Positions 1 to 9,211 are shown, numbered from the stretch's first letter. The stretch: 59,424 nt of DNA from an uncultured Paenochrobactrum sp. (GCA_947627865.1 CANQXU010000002.1:1-59424); one strand, 5' to 3'. Made by a program: numbers and translations. The notes: generated by a model from the letters alone, not told the origin.

Positions 1-191
1 ATGAGGCGCGCTCCTTACATGAGATACCCCATTGTTATCCTTATAAGTAGCACTGCAATCTAGAGCCGACCCGCACAAAGGGCTCTTGTTGCGAAATCTA
101 TGTTATGGAACTTATTGGGTGGGGTTAGACTTTTATCATGCTAAGTAAAGCATGACTTTTAGTTTAAAGTCTAAGTATGAAGGCAAGGTAA

Positions 192-1505
192 TTAAACCTT
201 GCCTTGTTTAAGAATACGATCAAGCAACTCTGTATAAATCGGTTTTCCGCCAATCCATTGTGCTGTCAAATTTGCAGTCAGACAGGTGGCAATAAGCGGC
301 ATCATCATTGTGTATGAGCCTGTGAGTTCTAATGTCAGCGCGACACCGACAATGGGGGAACGCACAGATGCAGCAAAAAGGCCGCCCATCGCTGCAATAC
401 CAAACGCCAGTGGTACTGTGCCGGCATCAGGCGCTATGATGTCTATGAGCGTTCCAAAGACCAGCCCGATACAAATAGCCAGTGAAAGCATGGGGGCGAA
501 AATACCACCAGGAGTGCCGGCTGAGTAACTGCCGACCATGGTAAAATAGCGAAGCACTGCAAGAGCGAGCAATAAGAGCAGGCTCGCTTTATGATGCCCC
601 ATCCAGATAATGAGATTTTCACCGCCTGTTACTGAAAAGGGCATGAGAATGAATAATGCACCGACGACCAAGCCAATAACAGCGGGATAAAGATAGGGTA
701 TTTTCTTTTGCATCTTCGCCGAAAAGCCTGTTGCCCACATGATGCAAGCATTGAGGCTGACACCAATAAAGCCGAGCATACAGCCCATAATAACAAATAA
801 TGGCAGCAGCATCAGCTCTGGTTTTGCAACGGCCATTGAAAAGTCCGGTGCTTGCCCGCCAATAATTTGGGTCATGACAGTTGCAAAAAATACGGCTGCG
901 ATAACGCCCATATATGTGCTGAATGTATAGGGAAACTCATCATGCGTTTCTTCTACCACAAAGAAGATTGATGCTAGAGGCGCGTTGAAGGCGCAAGACA
1001 GTCCGGCCGCCGCCCCTGCCCCGAGCAAACCGCGGCGCTCTATGGAGCCGACTTTGAAAAAGCTGGTTAATGCAGCGGAAATTGAGGCGCCGATATGGAT
1101 GGTCGGCCCTTCTCTTCCAAGAACTAATCCTGAGGAAATGGAGCTGATGCCTGTAAAAAACTTTACCGGAAGCACCCGCTTCCATCTCACAGTGCGCAGA
1201 TCCGACATTGCGCCTTCAATTTCCTGAACGCCACTGCCGCCTGCTTCGGGCGCATAGCGCTGGACAATAAAAACAGCAAAGACTGTCAAACACATGGTGA
1301 TCAGGGCTGCCGCGACAACAAGCGGCCAACCGCTGCTGACATAATGACCAAGATAGTTTGGCCATTGAATAACCTTATCAATCGCCAGGTGGAAAAAAGA
1401 ACCGATAGTGCCAGTGAATATGCCGGTTGCTATGGCCAGCAACATAAAACGCATTTGGCTCGCGCGGCTCTCTGTCTGCTTTTCGATGCTGATTTTTTTA
1501 TCCAT
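192..1505 (-). CDS. ClC-family chloride channel / H+-Cl- exchanger
   Basis: 437-aa polytopic ORF with ClC motif GREGPTIHIGASI and GGIFAPMLSLA. Confidence 0.93.
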   Translation of the reverse strand: MDKKISIEKQTESRASQMRFMLLAIATGIFTGTIGSFFHLAIDKVIQWPNYLGHYVSSGWPLVVAAALITMCLTVFAVFIVQRYAPEAGGSGVQEIEGAMSDLRTVRWKRVLPVKFFTGISSISSGLVLGREGPTIHIGASISAALTSFFKVGSIERRGLLGAGAAAGLSCAFNAPLASIFFVVEETHDEFPYTFSTYMGVIAAVFFATVMTQIIGGQAPDFSMAVAKPELMLLPLFVIMGCMLGFIGVSLNACIMWATGFSAKMQKKIPYLYPAVIGLVVGALFILMPFSVTGGENLIIWMGHHKASLLLLLALAVLRYFTMVGSYSAGTPGGIFAPMLSLAICIGLVFGTLIDIIAPDAGTVPLAFGIAAMGGLFAASVRSPIVGVALTLELTGSYTMMMPLIATCLTANLTAQWIGGKPIYTELLDRILKQGKV

Positions 1506-1688
1506 GCCGCACGTTTCTACTCAAATTATCCTATTAAGCACCTATTGTAACCATGTTTTACCAGAAAGTTTCAAATATTAAAGCCTCAGTTGTGAGTAAG
1601 AAAAATTATCTACTGCTCTTTGTTCGATAAATTCTATGTTTTGGTATTTATGCATTGTTGTTAATATTAAAGCCCCCTGCTCGGCTCT

Positions 1689-1707
1689 CCCCTCCCCTCC
1701 CCTCCCC
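1689..1707 (-). repeat. Perfect G4 tract (GGGGA)3GGGG on the minus strand
   Basis: Plus strand reads CCCCTCCCCTCCCCTCCCC: four C4 runs with 1-nt T spacers, 25 nt beyond the lanM stop. Confidence 0.9.
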
Positions 1708-1731
1708 GCTCGAAAATCGCCGGATGAGGGA

Positions 1732-4446
1732 TCAAATGTGATTGAGTAAAAGCGCATCTCCAACAAACAGGCTGGTCATACCATTAACCGCGCCGAGCAT
1801 TTCAAAACCACTAAGTCCAAAATTGGTTTTTATTCCATCAGTTTCGATTTCTTTGCGTAAAGTTTTGAGTATTTTTGAACTATCGGCTCCAATTGCGCGT
1901 GCAAGATAATAATCGCCGATTAAACCATGGCAAAGGCAATGAGAATTTTTAGCTTTACCTAAACTATTGATGACTATTTCTATATCAGTATCGTAAGTTT
2001 CTCTTGGCAGAAAAGCTCGGCAATATAAACGCGATAAACCAATGCCGACTGTGCCGTGACACCAAGATGTTTCACAAGCATCGCCCTTATTCAACCTTGG
2101 CCATCCTCGTGGCTGACGATATCTTGTTTCGCGTTCTGTGTTGCGTCTGATGAGTGCAATTGCATCAGGATTTGATTGCCCAAACAATGACATATAAGCG
2201 CTAAGGCATGCCGAAACACCGCTTGTGCCATGCGCAAATCCAAGGAGAGTTGTATCTTCCTTTAAGAGTTCATCCGATTGTTCGAGAATGCGTGCGAAAA
2301 TAAAATCGGCGAGCTTTTTAATTTTTTCTGCAATCGGATATTCACGATAAAGCAGATTTAGCCGTAGCAGCATATTTAATGTGCCGGATGCGCCGCTGTT
2401 GAAATCAAGGTCTTCGTAGTTCTCCCATTTTTGACACGCCAAATGAAGTGACAGCTTGGCTAAAGTTTTTTCTATCAGCGCCAACATCAAGGTTGGTTGA
2501 TAAGAATGAATAACTGAAACAGCCCATAAAGCTCCGGCAGTACCTGTGAAGGCCCCTAAACTGACTTGCGGTGTTTCATCAAGACTGCGTATGACTTGTT
2601 TGGAAAGGGTGCGAGCAAAATCTGAAAAAGGTGCGTAAGACGTTCTTGTACCGACATTATGATAGGCAAGAGCTAATCCTGCAACGCCTTGATATAAATC
2701 AGTATTACTGAGATCTGCACCTGTCTGCCCTCCCCCCGACACATTAATACAACGCCATGAATAATCTTCGCCATGGCGTATTGCATTTGTCATGATTTTT
2801 GACAGAACGTCATGTGCCAAAGCATCCAACCACTCTTCATCAGAAATATTTGCGATATGTTTAAAATTAAAACCTTGCGAGCGTTCGGCTTGGCTGTTTC
2901 TAAGGTGGTAAACGAGAAAAGCGTGCTCAAGATCCTTCACAGATTGCTTAATAAACGCATTTGTGAGGCGTGAGAATTGATGGCTTAACTTTTGACTTGG
3001 CGCATAATGAATAGCAACAGGAAGTTTATTGTCATTGCCATCTATGAGCTCCGCTTGATCAAAAGGCATCGAGAAGTAAGGTATATCACCTTGATTTAAA
3101 TTGTTAATCTCACTTTGTAATATATACGGATCATGCGTAATATCAGCAATTGAGTGAATGACGCTGGCAGTTAAGTTCAATTTTAATGTGTCAGGATGAA
3201 AAATATTATGAAGTATTTTGGTATATTCTTCGGTTGCTTGGATAATAATTCTGATCGGCGCATTGTTCATAAATTGGAAGATTTTGCGCAGAACCAAATC
3301 ACGATTAATTTGTAAAAACTGGAGCGTTTCTCTTAAGCCCTTTATAATATCTTGGCGATAAAGGCTGAAATTTGCGCCCTGCCCTTCATATATAACTTCG
3401 CTTTTGCAATCGCCGGTAACGAGCTTTGCAGGCTCTAATTTGAGAGTGCTACAGCGCTTTTGCGGATTGATGCGTATATCAATATTGGTCTGCATTTTAG
3501 AGCGCGCAGTCAACGGGCTGATTTCAATCTCATCATGCATAAGCTGCACAGGCAGAAGCAGTGAATTGTAAATATGGTGATGCGCTGAAGCGTTTTTGTC
3601 ACTTTTCAGCAGGGCTGAAAAGAGCGTTTCAATATCTATAATGACCGGATATTCACCTTGTGCAACAATGTTTTCCATATGCAAATCCGTGGCGGCGAAT
3701 ATATGGGTGAGCGCAAGCAGCGATCCGTAGCGCTGATAATAATGAGACACCTGCTCTTTAGTTGTGCAATCTTGCTGCTTTATTTCTTCTGCCCAACCGT
3801 AACCGCCAAAATTTAAAGCACGTGGTGCGCGGTGGCTGATGGAAAAATGATTATTCATCCATGTTATGAAATTATAAAAGCCCTCATCCACTGACAGATT
3901 ACGCGGCTTGTAATAGAGTGATCTGCGGCATCCCTCACGATTAATATAACTTAACCGCGCTGTTTGCTGTGCGCCTCGATGAGGATCACCGATTGGTGTA
4001 ATTTCTGTAATTGCTGCGACTGTTTCATCCTGATAAAATTGTTTGGCTATAAGATTGATATCTGCCGTTGCCCGCGTGATTAAGGTTTCAAGAGCTGCTC
4101 TATATGAGGCTGCCTCTTGCTGCCATCTGGGCAAGAGTGCGGGATATTTATTGCATAAAGCAGTAAAATTATCCGGCTTACAGACTTCAGTGACAAAATA
4201 CTCAAAGCGCTCGGTCGATGTGGTGCCCTGTAACAGCCCGTCTTGATCAGAAAGATTCATTTCTACAATCAGCACCCTCTCCCATATTTTACGCATTACG
4301 GGATTAAAAACACTTTCAAAGCTGCTGAGTAAGGTTGTTTCAGAGATGAGTTCAGATCGAAATTTTTTAAAGTATTCAAACTGATGGATCAGGAGATGGG
4401 TGTAAATTTTAGAGAATATGTCGTTCTGAAATAATATAATTGGCAT
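1732..4446 (-). CDS. lanM: Type II lanthipeptide synthetase LanM (DUF4135 dehydratase + LanC-like cyclase)
   Basis: 904 aa; ATDLHMENIVAQGEYPVIIDIETLF dehydratase motif; LanC-type HGTSG, SWCHGTVGIGLSR and LCHGLIGDYYL with the Cys/Cys-His zinc ligands. Confidence 0.92.
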   Translation of the reverse strand: MPIILFQNDIFSKIYTHLLIHQFEYFKKFRSELISETTLLSSFESVFNPVMRKIWERVLIVEMNLSDQDGLLQGTTSTERFEYFVTEVCKPDNFTALCNKYPALLPRWQQEAASYRAALETLITRATADINLIAKQFYQDETVAAITEITPIGDPHRGAQQTARLSYINREGCRRSLYYKPRNLSVDEGFYNFITWMNNHFSISHRAPRALNFGGYGWAEEIKQQDCTTKEQVSHYYQRYGSLLALTHIFAATDLHMENIVAQGEYPVIIDIETLFSALLKSDKNASAHHHIYNSLLLPVQLMHDEIEISPLTARSKMQTNIDIRINPQKRCSTLKLEPAKLVTGDCKSEVIYEGQGANFSLYRQDIIKGLRETLQFLQINRDLVLRKIFQFMNNAPIRIIIQATEEYTKILHNIFHPDTLKLNLTASVIHSIADITHDPYILQSEINNLNQGDIPYFSMPFDQAELIDGNDNKLPVAIHYAPSQKLSHQFSRLTNAFIKQSVKDLEHAFLVYHLRNSQAERSQGFNFKHIANISDEEWLDALAHDVLSKIMTNAIRHGEDYSWRCINVSGGGQTGADLSNTDLYQGVAGLALAYHNVGTRTSYAPFSDFARTLSKQVIRSLDETPQVSLGAFTGTAGALWAVSVIHSYQPTLMLALIEKTLAKLSLHLACQKWENYEDLDFNSGASGTLNMLLRLNLLYREYPIAEKIKKLADFIFARILEQSDELLKEDTTLLGFAHGTSGVSACLSAYMSLFGQSNPDAIALIRRNTERETRYRQPRGWPRLNKGDACETSWCHGTVGIGLSRLYCRAFLPRETYDTDIEIVINSLGKAKNSHCLCHGLIGDYYLARAIGADSSKILKTLRKEIETDGIKTNFGLSGFEMLGAVNGMTSLFVGDALLLNHI

Positions 4447-4507
4447 TTAATTATATCCAACTGCCAGCCGGATCATATGTGGTCGATTGACTTTAAATGT
4501 AATTATT

Positions 4508-4556
4508 CACCTCAAGTCTATACTGATTTACCAAGCAGACTTGAGGTGGCTTTTTT
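4508..4556. terminator. 12-bp perfect stem-loop between candidate lanA and lanM (T-run on the plus strand only)
   Basis: CACCTCAAGTCT (4508-4519) / AGACTTGAGGTG (4537-4548), then TTTTTT on plus at 4551-4556. Confidence 0.8.
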
Positions 4557-4668
4557 AACAAATATGGATCAGCGAGAAGGTTAGAGTTTTACCAGTATTG
4601 GCGCTTACTTTATAGGTGTCGCCAATGAGCTTGGATGCAAGTTTTGTATCGTATTTGTTGGAAATCAT
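4555..4668 (-). CDS. Candidate lanthipeptide precursor (LanA), 37 aa: MISNKYDTKLASKLIGDTYKVSANTGKTLTFSLIHIC
   Basis: Manual translation; lies directly upstream of lanM on the same strand; Ser/Thr-rich C-terminal half ending in Cys. Below the length cutoff of the ORF track. Confidence 0.68.
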   Translation of the reverse strand: MISNKYDTKLASKLIGDTYKVSANTGKTLTFSLIHIC

Positions 4669-4700
4669 TTTTTACCCATTCATTTGTCTAGAATAACAAC

Positions 4701-4730
4701 AAAATACCCATTCATTCTTGAGGGGTATTT
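4701..4730. terminator. Stem-loop AAAATACCC...GGGTATTTT upstream of candidate lanA
   Basis: 9-bp inverted repeat read directly; T-rich flank on the minus strand. Confidence 0.5.
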
Positions 4731-4928
4731 TGATCAGCGACCATGATGTTGATCGTAATTTCTCACCACCTGCTGACAGGCGCTAATAAGCATTTTGGGA
4801 AAAGGGGTTGTATCCCAATTAATTGCAGTTTTATGAAAATATCTTTGCAATTGGAAAGTTGATTTTCCTGGATATGACTTAAGCCAGCGCTGAAACCCGT
4901 ATTTTTTTATTTGGTAATGCCCTGCTCT

Positions 4929-4960
4929 CCCCAATTGTTCCCAGCTGGGAACAATTGGGG
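4929..4960. promoter_or_regulatory. 32-bp perfect palindrome CCCCAATTGTTCCCAGCTGGGAACAATTGGGG
   Basis: Self reverse-complementary with no loop; shares a 16-bp core with the site at 5005-5022. Confidence 0.8.
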
Positions 4961-5004
4961 CAATGCTCTCTTTTGAGCAAAATTTATGGTGTGAATTATC
5001 TGAT

Positions 5005-5022
5005 AGTTCCCAGCTGGGAACT
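5005..5022. promoter_or_regulatory. 18-bp perfect palindrome AGTTCCCAGCTGGGAACT (second copy of the GTTCCCAGCTGGGAAC core)
   Basis: Centre is 69 bp from the first palindrome; upstream of the siderophore genes. Confidence 0.8.
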
Positions 5023-5209
5023 GTTTTGAAAATAGCTGCAATAGCTTGGGCTGTATAAAGGTGACTAAATATATCAGCTTAGTAGTGAGTGAAAACGATT
5101 TTTTAAACGCTTTACAAAAGAAGAGTTGAGCAGGGTTGCCCTGCCCGCTTGGTGGTATTTTCAAGCCTATGAGTGCCCGCACAGCGCATATTCTAAAGGA
5201 ATTTTGCTA

Positions 5210-6559
5210 ATGAAAAAGCCTGTATATGACTTTATAGGCATTGGATTAGGCCCGTTCAATCTCGGTTTGGCTTGCCTTGCAGAACCTGTCGAAAACTTAT
5301 CGACACTGTTTCTTGAGCAAAAGTCGCATTTCGCATGGCATCCGGGAATTATGCTGGATGACTCTACGCTGCAAACATCATTTTTAAGCGATCTGGTCAC
5401 TATGGCAGATCCGACAAATCGGTTCAGTTTTCTGAATTATCTAATGCAAAAAGGCAGACTATATCCGTTTTACATATCAGAAAACTATTACCCAAGCCGC
5501 AAAGAATATAATGATTATTGCAATTGGGCAGTGGGGTTGTTGAAAAATATTCGCTTTATGCAAGAGGTTCGGCAGATAGAATATGATGAGAAATATCAAG
5601 TCTATTTAGTCAGTGCTCATGATTGCGAGAATGAAACGAGAAAGATTTATCAAGCCAAACATTTGGTTCTTGGTGTTGGAATGCAGCCTTATAAACCAGA
5701 CTGTGCACATGGTTTCAATAAAAATATCGCGCACACATCGCATTATTGTTTTGAGAAGAAAAAGATACAGTGCTGTAAATCAATAACGATCATTGGCAGT
5801 GGTCAGAGTGCTGCAGAAGTTGTTGATGATTTATTGAATGAAAATGAGAAATTTGATTATCAGCTGTATTGGATCACCCGTTCGCCGCGCTTCTTTCCTG
5901 TTGATCTGTCAAAAATCACATTGGAAATGACATCGCCTGCCTATGCAGACTATTTTTATAATCTCGAAGGAGATCAGAAAGCCAAACTTCTGGGCGGGCA
6001 AAAAGCCTTGTATAAAGGCATAAATTATGAATTGATCGAGAAAATATATCGTCGGCTTTATGAAGATAAGATCAAGCGTCGCCATAGCACAAGGCTGATG
6101 AGCAATTGCGAACTGTTATCAATGCATGGCTCGGTTGATAATACCAATATTTATGATCTGCATTTTCGCCAACAGGAGCAGGGGCGTGATTTTAGCCTCA
6201 AGAGTGAGGCAGTCATTTTCGGCACTGGATATGAATATTGTGAGCCAGTTTTTCTGAAACATATTCAAGACAGAATTCATTATTTAGATTCAGGCCAATA
6301 TAATGTTGATCGGTTTTATTCCATTGATGGTGGTCGCCGAGAAATCTTTGTCCAGAATGCCGAGCTGCATAGCCATGGTTTTGTTGCACCTGATTTAGGC
6401 ATGGGCAGTTATCGCAATGCCTGTATCCTAAATCAAATCTGCGGCCGCATTGTCTATCCGATAGAGCAGAAAAGCATTTTTCAAGATTTCTCTGTTCCTG
6501 ATGATTTCAGTCAGGAGATAGCTTCTGATAACTCAAGAATTAAGCGTACAGAAGCTTGA
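5210..6559 (+). CDS. L-lysine/ornithine/diamine N-monooxygenase (IucD/AlcA/RhbE-like), siderophore biosynthesis
   Basis: YDFIGIGLGPFNLGLACL FAD motif; FLSDLVTMADPTNRFSFLNYL; IIGSGQSAAEVVDDLL NADPH motif. ATG at 5210 follows AAGGA; the ORF-track start at 5126 is probably too early. Confidence 0.9.
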   Translation: MKKPVYDFIGIGLGPFNLGLACLAEPVENLSTLFLEQKSHFAWHPGIMLDDSTLQTSFLSDLVTMADPTNRFSFLNYLMQKGRLYPFYISENYYPSRKEYNDYCNWAVGLLKNIRFMQEVRQIEYDEKYQVYLVSAHDCENETRKIYQAKHLVLGVGMQPYKPDCAHGFNKNIAHTSHYCFEKKKIQCCKSITIIGSGQSAAEVVDDLLNENEKFDYQLYWITRSPRFFPVDLSKITLEMTSPAYADYFYNLEGDQKAKLLGGQKALYKGINYELIEKIYRRLYEDKIKRRHSTRLMSNCELLSMHGSVDNTNIYDLHFRQQEQGRDFSLKSEAVIFGTGYEYCEPVFLKHIQDRIHYLDSGQYNVDRFYSIDGGRREIFVQNAELHSHGFVAPDLGMGSYRNACILNQICGRIVYPIEQKSIFQDFSVPDDFSQEIASDNSRIKRTEA

Positions 6560-6610
6560 AATATTATTTTAATCCAATTGATTAGTTAAAATCCTCCCGT
6601 CAGGTTTGAT

Positions 6611-9019
6611 ATGTCATTTTTGATTCAGAAATTTAAGAATAAAGCCCATTTTCACTATGATGATAAGGTGTTGGGACGTTTTTCAGTTCAAACATTAAAT
6701 CCTGAATTGCATGCGGGCTTGCTTTATCAATGGGTCGTGCAGGACTATGCGCGCTATTGGAATATGCGCGATTTTAGCAAGCCAGAATTGGAAGCCTTTT
6801 ACACGCAGCTTTTGGCGCAACCGGATAAGGCCGCTTTCATTGGGCAATATGCTGGTGAGCCAGCATTTTTGTTCGAGCTTTACGCACCTGAAAATACGCC
6901 GCTATCCGATCATTATCAGGGTGAGCAGGGCGATTGTGGCATGCATTTGTTGGTTGCCCCTGCACGTCTGCCGCGCTCCGGCTTTACTCTAGCCGTGATG
7001 CGGACTGTTATGCAGTTTATTTTCAGCGAGCCGGATATAAAGCGTGTTGTGGTCGAGCCGGATATTGAAAATCATAAAATACATCGCCTCAATTGCAGTG
7101 TCGGATTTATGCATATCAAGCCCGTACAATTACCGGATAAATGTGCTTATCTTGGATTGTGTTCGCGGGCGGCATTTTTCAATTCAGCAGAAACAGTTTC
7201 ATCGCCAAATAATGACCAAATGGCTTTTGCGCACACGGCGCATTTGTCACCTTATTATTGGGAGAGGGCCAATCGATTTTTATTGGCCAAAATTATTTCT
7301 GAATTTTCGCATGAACAGATTTTGTATCCGCTTAAACTGAGAAGTGATCAGGGTGCGGCGGGCTATTATGAGCTGCTGCTCACTGATGGGCTTAAATATA
7401 AATTTAGCGCACGCCGTATGCGTGTTGATCATTGGCTGCTCAATGCTGCTAGTCTTACACGCTTTACCAAAGCTGAGAATGGCGATTGGGATCAAAATGG
7501 CGCGCCGGATGTATTGGAATTTCTGGTCGCCAGCCGCCCAAATCTGGATATAGGGGCACAAGATTTTCCGCTTTATCTGGAAGAAATTAGCAGTACGCTT
7601 TTTAGCAGTTGTTACAAGCTCTCGACAGCCGGGCGGTCAGCGGATGAATTATGCCATGCTGATTATCAAGCCGTCGAAAAAGGGATGCGTGAGGGGCATC
7701 CGGTTTTTATTGCCAATAATGGGCGGATTGGTTTTAATATTAGCGATTATAATTTTTATGCGCCTGAAAGCGGAAACAATTTGCAAATTGCATGGGTGGC
7801 GGCAAAGCGCACAAAAGCAGTTTTTACATATATTGACGGATTGGACTATCTAAAACTGATTGAGCAGGAATTGGATGCCGTCACCTTGCAAAAATGGTGT
7901 AATCGATTGATTATGCTTGGTTTAAATCCGATTGATTATTATTTCATGCCAGTTCATCCTTGGCAATGGCAACATAAAATAGCAATTACCTTTGCTGGCG
8001 AGGTAGCAAAACGGGATCTCGTTTATCTTGGCAGTTCGCCTGATTATTATCAGCCACAGCGATCAATTCGCACTTTTTATAATGTGACGTCACCGCACAA
8101 GCATTATGTTAAAACCGCACTTTCAGTGTTGAATATGGGCTTTATGCGTGGCTTGTCGGCTGAATATATGTTGACGACGCCTATGATTAATCAGTGGCTA
8201 TCAAGCCTGTTGGAAACGGACGCGTTTTTACAACGAAATGGCTTTAGAATTCTGCGTGAAAGCGCAGCAGTCGGTTATTGGAACCCGATTTATAATAAGC
8301 AAATCACACAAGGGAGCGGTTATGGTAAGATGCTGAGTGCATTATGGCGGGAAAGTCCCAAGCAATATCTGCGCCCATATGAGCGGCTGATGACAATGGC
8401 GGCATTGCTGCATTTAGACGGGGCAGGTAGAGCCCTGCTTGGCAGTCTGATGAGAGAGGCGAATATCACGGCAAAAGCCTGGATAAAGGGTTATTTGCAG
8501 GCTTATCTTTTGCCTTTGCTGCATTGCTTTTATGCTTATGATCTTGCTTTCATGCCTCATGGTGAAAATGTGATCATGATTTTGAAGGACTACCGGATTG
8601 AACGCATTCTCATGAAAGATATCGGTGAAGAGATTGCGGTGATGAATAGCGGGATTTCTATTCCTGAAGAAATATCCAGAATTCACTTACAAATAGACGA
8701 AGAACTGAAAGCCAATTATATTTTTACCGATGTGTTTGATGGTTTTTTCCGGCATCTCGCAGCTATTTTAGTTGATCATGATTTGATGAAAGAGCATGAT
8801 TTTTGGGCTTTAGTGGCTGATACGATTAGAGAATATCAAAACTCGCATCCCGAATATGCGGCTAAATATCAACAATATGATTTGTTTCAGCCAACCATGT
8901 TGCGAAATTGTTTTAACCGCCTGCAAATGCGCAATAGTCGCCAGATGCTGGACTTGCTCAATCCGCAAAGCAGTTTCCAATTTGGCGATCCAATGGAAAA
9001 TCCAATAGCAAATATGTGA
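6611..9019 (+). CDS. Fused N-acyltransferase + IucA/IucC-type NIS siderophore synthetase
   Basis: 802 aa: about 190-aa GNAT/IucB-like N-terminus (MHLLVAPARLPRSGFTLAVMRTVMQFIF), then the IucA/IucC body (HPVFIANNGRIGF, MPVHPWQWQHKI, MPHGENVIMIL). Confidence 0.9.
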   Translation: MSFLIQKFKNKAHFHYDDKVLGRFSVQTLNPELHAGLLYQWVVQDYARYWNMRDFSKPELEAFYTQLLAQPDKAAFIGQYAGEPAFLFELYAPENTPLSDHYQGEQGDCGMHLLVAPARLPRSGFTLAVMRTVMQFIFSEPDIKRVVVEPDIENHKIHRLNCSVGFMHIKPVQLPDKCAYLGLCSRAAFFNSAETVSSPNNDQMAFAHTAHLSPYYWERANRFLLAKIISEFSHEQILYPLKLRSDQGAAGYYELLLTDGLKYKFSARRMRVDHWLLNAASLTRFTKAENGDWDQNGAPDVLEFLVASRPNLDIGAQDFPLYLEEISSTLFSSCYKLSTAGRSADELCHADYQAVEKGMREGHPVFIANNGRIGFNISDYNFYAPESGNNLQIAWVAAKRTKAVFTYIDGLDYLKLIEQELDAVTLQKWCNRLIMLGLNPIDYYFMPVHPWQWQHKIAITFAGEVAKRDLVYLGSSPDYYQPQRSIRTFYNVTSPHKHYVKTALSVLNMGFMRGLSAEYMLTTPMINQWLSSLLETDAFLQRNGFRILRESAAVGYWNPIYNKQITQGSGYGKMLSALWRESPKQYLRPYERLMTMAALLHLDGAGRALLGSLMREANITAKAWIKGYLQAYLLPLLHCFYAYDLAFMPHGENVIMILKDYRIERILMKDIGEEIAVMNSGISIPEEISRIHLQIDEELKANYIFTDVFDGFFRHLAAILVDHDLMKEHDFWALVADTIREYQNSHPEYAAKYQQYDLFQPTMLRNCFNRLQMRNSRQMLDLLNPQSSFQFGDPMENPIANM

Positions 9020-9211
9020 TATTAATATCACTTTAATGTGTTTTGGTTAGTATTTATAGTTATAAATATTTTTCTATAAAGTTAAGCATATGAATTAATT
9101 TAATTTTTTAAGTTTATATATGTAATAGCGTGCAATTTATAGTGATTGTTGCTTGGTGAAATGAAACTAGACCTCAAAATGTGAAAATTACACATTATTG
9201 GGAGTCGTATT

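Noticed and set aside
4734-4934. 66-aa minus-strand ORF (MGRAGHYQIKKYGFQRWLK...) as a second precursor or regulator
   Set aside because: No leader-like composition, no recognised domain, no clear ribosome site; could be a fragment but unsupported.
4907-5182. 91-aa minus-strand ORF between lan and siderophore loci
   Set aside because: It translates through both palindromes and runs antisense to the siderophore leader; no coding signal beyond being open.
1732-9019. LanM and NIS genes as one hybrid natural product cluster
   Set aside because: They are divergent, with separate complete logic; no enzyme links the two chemistries.
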